Assembly (NCBI RefSeq): GCF_004341235.1
Contig: NZ_SLUP01000002.1
Coordinates: 558,001 to 622,000 of the forward strand
Length of the DNA stretch: 64,000 nt
DNA from: Mariniflexile fucanivorans
GTDB lineage: Bacteria; Bacteroidota; Bacteroidia; Flavobacteriales; Flavobacteriaceae
Direction of reading: 5' to 3'
Shown: in pieces, positions 62,685-64,000 of the stretch
Layout of the letters: the number at the start of each line of letters is the position of its first letter
Position numbering within the stretch: position 1 is the stretch's first letter
Position numbers and translations under genes: made by a program
Notes under the pieces: model-generated
Databases searched by the model: none
Seen by the model: the letters and a program-made list of their open reading frames with translations, nothing else
What the model was told of the DNA's origin: nothing

Positions 62685-64000
62685 TTAATTTACCGTATAG
62701 GTTCCTTTATTGAAATCTACCGTTATCGTATAGGTGCCAGTTCCAGGAGATGCTACATTGTTTTCATCATCTCTTACAATCATGCCATTATACTTTTTAC
62801 TTGCTCCCCAATCATTATCCCAAGAGCCTTGTACAGGAAGGAATTTGAATTCATCAGTCGCTACTAATGCTTGACTTAAAGTAAATAACCCTTCAGACAC
62901 TTTAGTAAAAGCAGGTGCGGTAGCATTATTCCATCCATTAGGTGAGCCTACTAAATATAAGTTTTGAGGCACTTCTAATAATGAATATGTTAAGGTATTA
63001 AAATCGATAGTTACCATATAGGTCCCTGCTGTTGCAACTTTAATATTTTGCTCATCATCTTGTACTAAACTGTTAGCTGTAGTTTTACTTTCTCCCCAAT
63101 CTCCATCCCAAGAGCCTGATACTGGCAGGAGTTTAAACTCTGCATCTGCATCAAAAGCTTGTAATTTTGTAAATACGCCATTTCCTGTGGTGTTAAATTT
63201 TTGAGTTGCATCTGCGTTATTCCATCCATTGTGAGCCCCTACCATATATAGGTTATCAATTTTAGCTATTTTAAAACTTAATGTATTAAAGTTTACAATT
63301 ACCACATAATTACCAGCTTCGGTTATTTTAATGTTTTGTTCTCCATCTTGAAGAATTTTACCTGGGTTTGCAGGATCTTCACCGTAATCATTATCCCAAG
63401 AACCAGAAACCGGAATCATTTTAAATTCATCATTAACGCTAAATGCCTGAACTCTTGAAAATATACCGCTTCCATTGTTATAAAATTGTTGCGTAGGGTC
63501 GCCATTGTTCCAACCATTGTGTTGACCAACCATGTATAAATTGTCTGGTATTGCAACTTTATAAGCGGTAAGTGAAATGGTTATTTTATCTGAAGTTCTA
63601 GTTAATTCACCTGCTGCCGAGTTTACAATAGCCTTAACCCTAAAGTCAAAGCTTGAAGCAACATCTGCTGCGCCACCACTAGCAATAACCAAATCGTTAA
63701 GTGCCTCGTGGCTAATTGAAAATGTAGTTTCCGTGGTTGTACCTATCGCTATGGCAGATGCAAAATCTGTTCCAGCAAGAGCCATTTCTACTTCATAATC
63801 TATGGTAATATTACTGTTATCACCAATTTCAGGATCATTCCAAGTTAATGTTAACGCAGTTTCACCAGCAGTTGCATCCTGCAAAATAGCTGTAAAGGAA
63901 TTATCTGGACTTGTTATAATTGGTGCTGTTATGGGGAATTTTGATACTTGAAACAAAATAAAGTTTGAAGGAACACTACCCGCAACAACCCGCATATAAA
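62685..64000 (-). CDS. SusE/SusF-like outer-membrane starch-binding protein, 5' end cut by window
   Basis: The frame is open through the window edge; the Met at 63995 is internal and the true start lies outside. At least 436 residues. An Ig-like SusE domain (about 25-145, APIITSPDNSF to ISLTAYKV) is preceded by the end of another such domain. Three tandem ~95-residue repeats follow, each starting NLYMVG/NLYLVG...NGWNN and containing an EFK(M/L/F)(I/L)PV.GSWD(N/G)D motif. These are SusE/SusF-type starch-binding modules with their conserved Trp. The protein would be a surface lipoprotein binding alpha-glucan for the SusCD transporter expected upstream of the window, and it precedes the amylase by 69 bp including a hairpin. 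Confidence 0.9.
   Translation of the reverse strand, partial: YMRVVAGSVPSNFILFQVSKFPITAPIITSPDNSFTAILQDATAGETALTLTWNDPEIGDNSNITIDYEVEMALAGTDFASAIAIGTTTETTFSISHEALNDLVIASGGAADVASSFDFRVKAIVNSAAGELTRTSDKITISLTAYKVAIPDNLYMVGQHNGWNNGDPTQQFYNNGSGIFSRVQAFSVNDEFKMIPVSGSWDNDYGEDPANPGKILQDGEQNIKITEAGNYVVIVNFNTLSFKIAKIDNLYMVGAHNGWNNADATQKFNTTGNGVFTKLQAFDADAEFKLLPVSGSWDGDWGESKTTANSLVQDDEQNIKVATAGTYMVTIDFNTLTYSLLEVPQNLYLVGSPNGWNNATAPAFTKVSEGLFTLSQALVATDEFKFLPVQGSWDNDWGASKKYNGMIVRDDENNVASPGTGTYTITVDFNKGTYTVN

Noticed and set aside
1-64000. CRISPR arrays, tRNA, rRNA, insertion sequences or prophage genes
   Set aside because: No regularly spaced direct repeats, tRNA-like cloverleaf sequence, transposase or phage motif was recognised in either strand.

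Overview
The window is low-GC DNA from a member of the Bacteroidota, most probably a marine or plant-polymer-degrading Flavobacteriaceae. The evidence is a SusC/SusD pair, sulfatases with CxPxR sites, a type IX secretion C-terminal domain, 'triple tyrosine' sensor-regulators, the TANNTTTG type of -7 promoter element and the near absence of Shine-Dalgarno sequences. Every gene I accept is on the minus strand, so transcription runs from high to low coordinates. I see no tRNA, rRNA, CRISPR array or insertion sequence.

Region A (1-27197) is a polysaccharide utilisation locus (PUL). In transcription order it has a one-component triple-tyrosine/LuxR regulator, SusC, SusD, a two-LamG lipoprotein, two tandem GH144-type glucanase-like proteins, an esterase, a GH3 beta-glucosidase and a GH43-CBM32 protein, and then a clear terminator (9949-9985). 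A second module follows: esterase, sulfatase, five-bladed-propeller lipoprotein, sulfatase, GH29 fucosidase and a second propeller/triple-tyrosine sensor cut by the window edge. The GH144-GH3-SusCD core resembles known beta-1,2-glucan loci. The second module looks built for a sulfated, fucose-containing glycan.

Region B (27478-31191) is a compact four-gene cluster: a DUF134 HTH protein, a NifX/NifB-type cofactor-binding protein, a stand-alone GTP cyclohydrolase II and a large PLP-dependent enzyme of unknown reaction. A palindrome sits between the apparent promoter elements of its first gene.

Region C (31486-52933) is an exopolysaccharide (EPS) operon of about 17 genes with ugd upstream as a separate unit. 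It begins with a CheY-like regulator and an initiating sugar-phosphate transferase fused to a receiver-like domain. It continues with a short TolC-like protein, Wzc, Wzx, Wzy/ligase, a phosphoribosyltransferase-HAD fusion, four glycosyltransferases and two acyltransferases (one with an apparent frameshift). It ends with a Tat-type GMC oxidoreductase pair and two YVTN propellers.

Region D (53199-59357) is a tightly overlapping seven-gene signalling operon: response regulator, H-NOX, PAS histidine kinase, FIST protein, second histidine kinase, Hpt and LytTR regulator. It carries two sensor families linked to nitric oxide, each directly before a kinase. Two 16-bp direct repeats exactly 21 bp apart lie upstream, a geometry expected of LytTR binding. 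Region E (59742-64000) is the end of a starch/alpha-glucan locus: a SusE/F-like binding protein (cut by the window edge) and a T9SS-secreted GH13 amylase.

The most unusual elements are the dual-sensor operon with its repeats, the RibA/PLP/DUF134 cluster and the receiver-fused initiating transferase.
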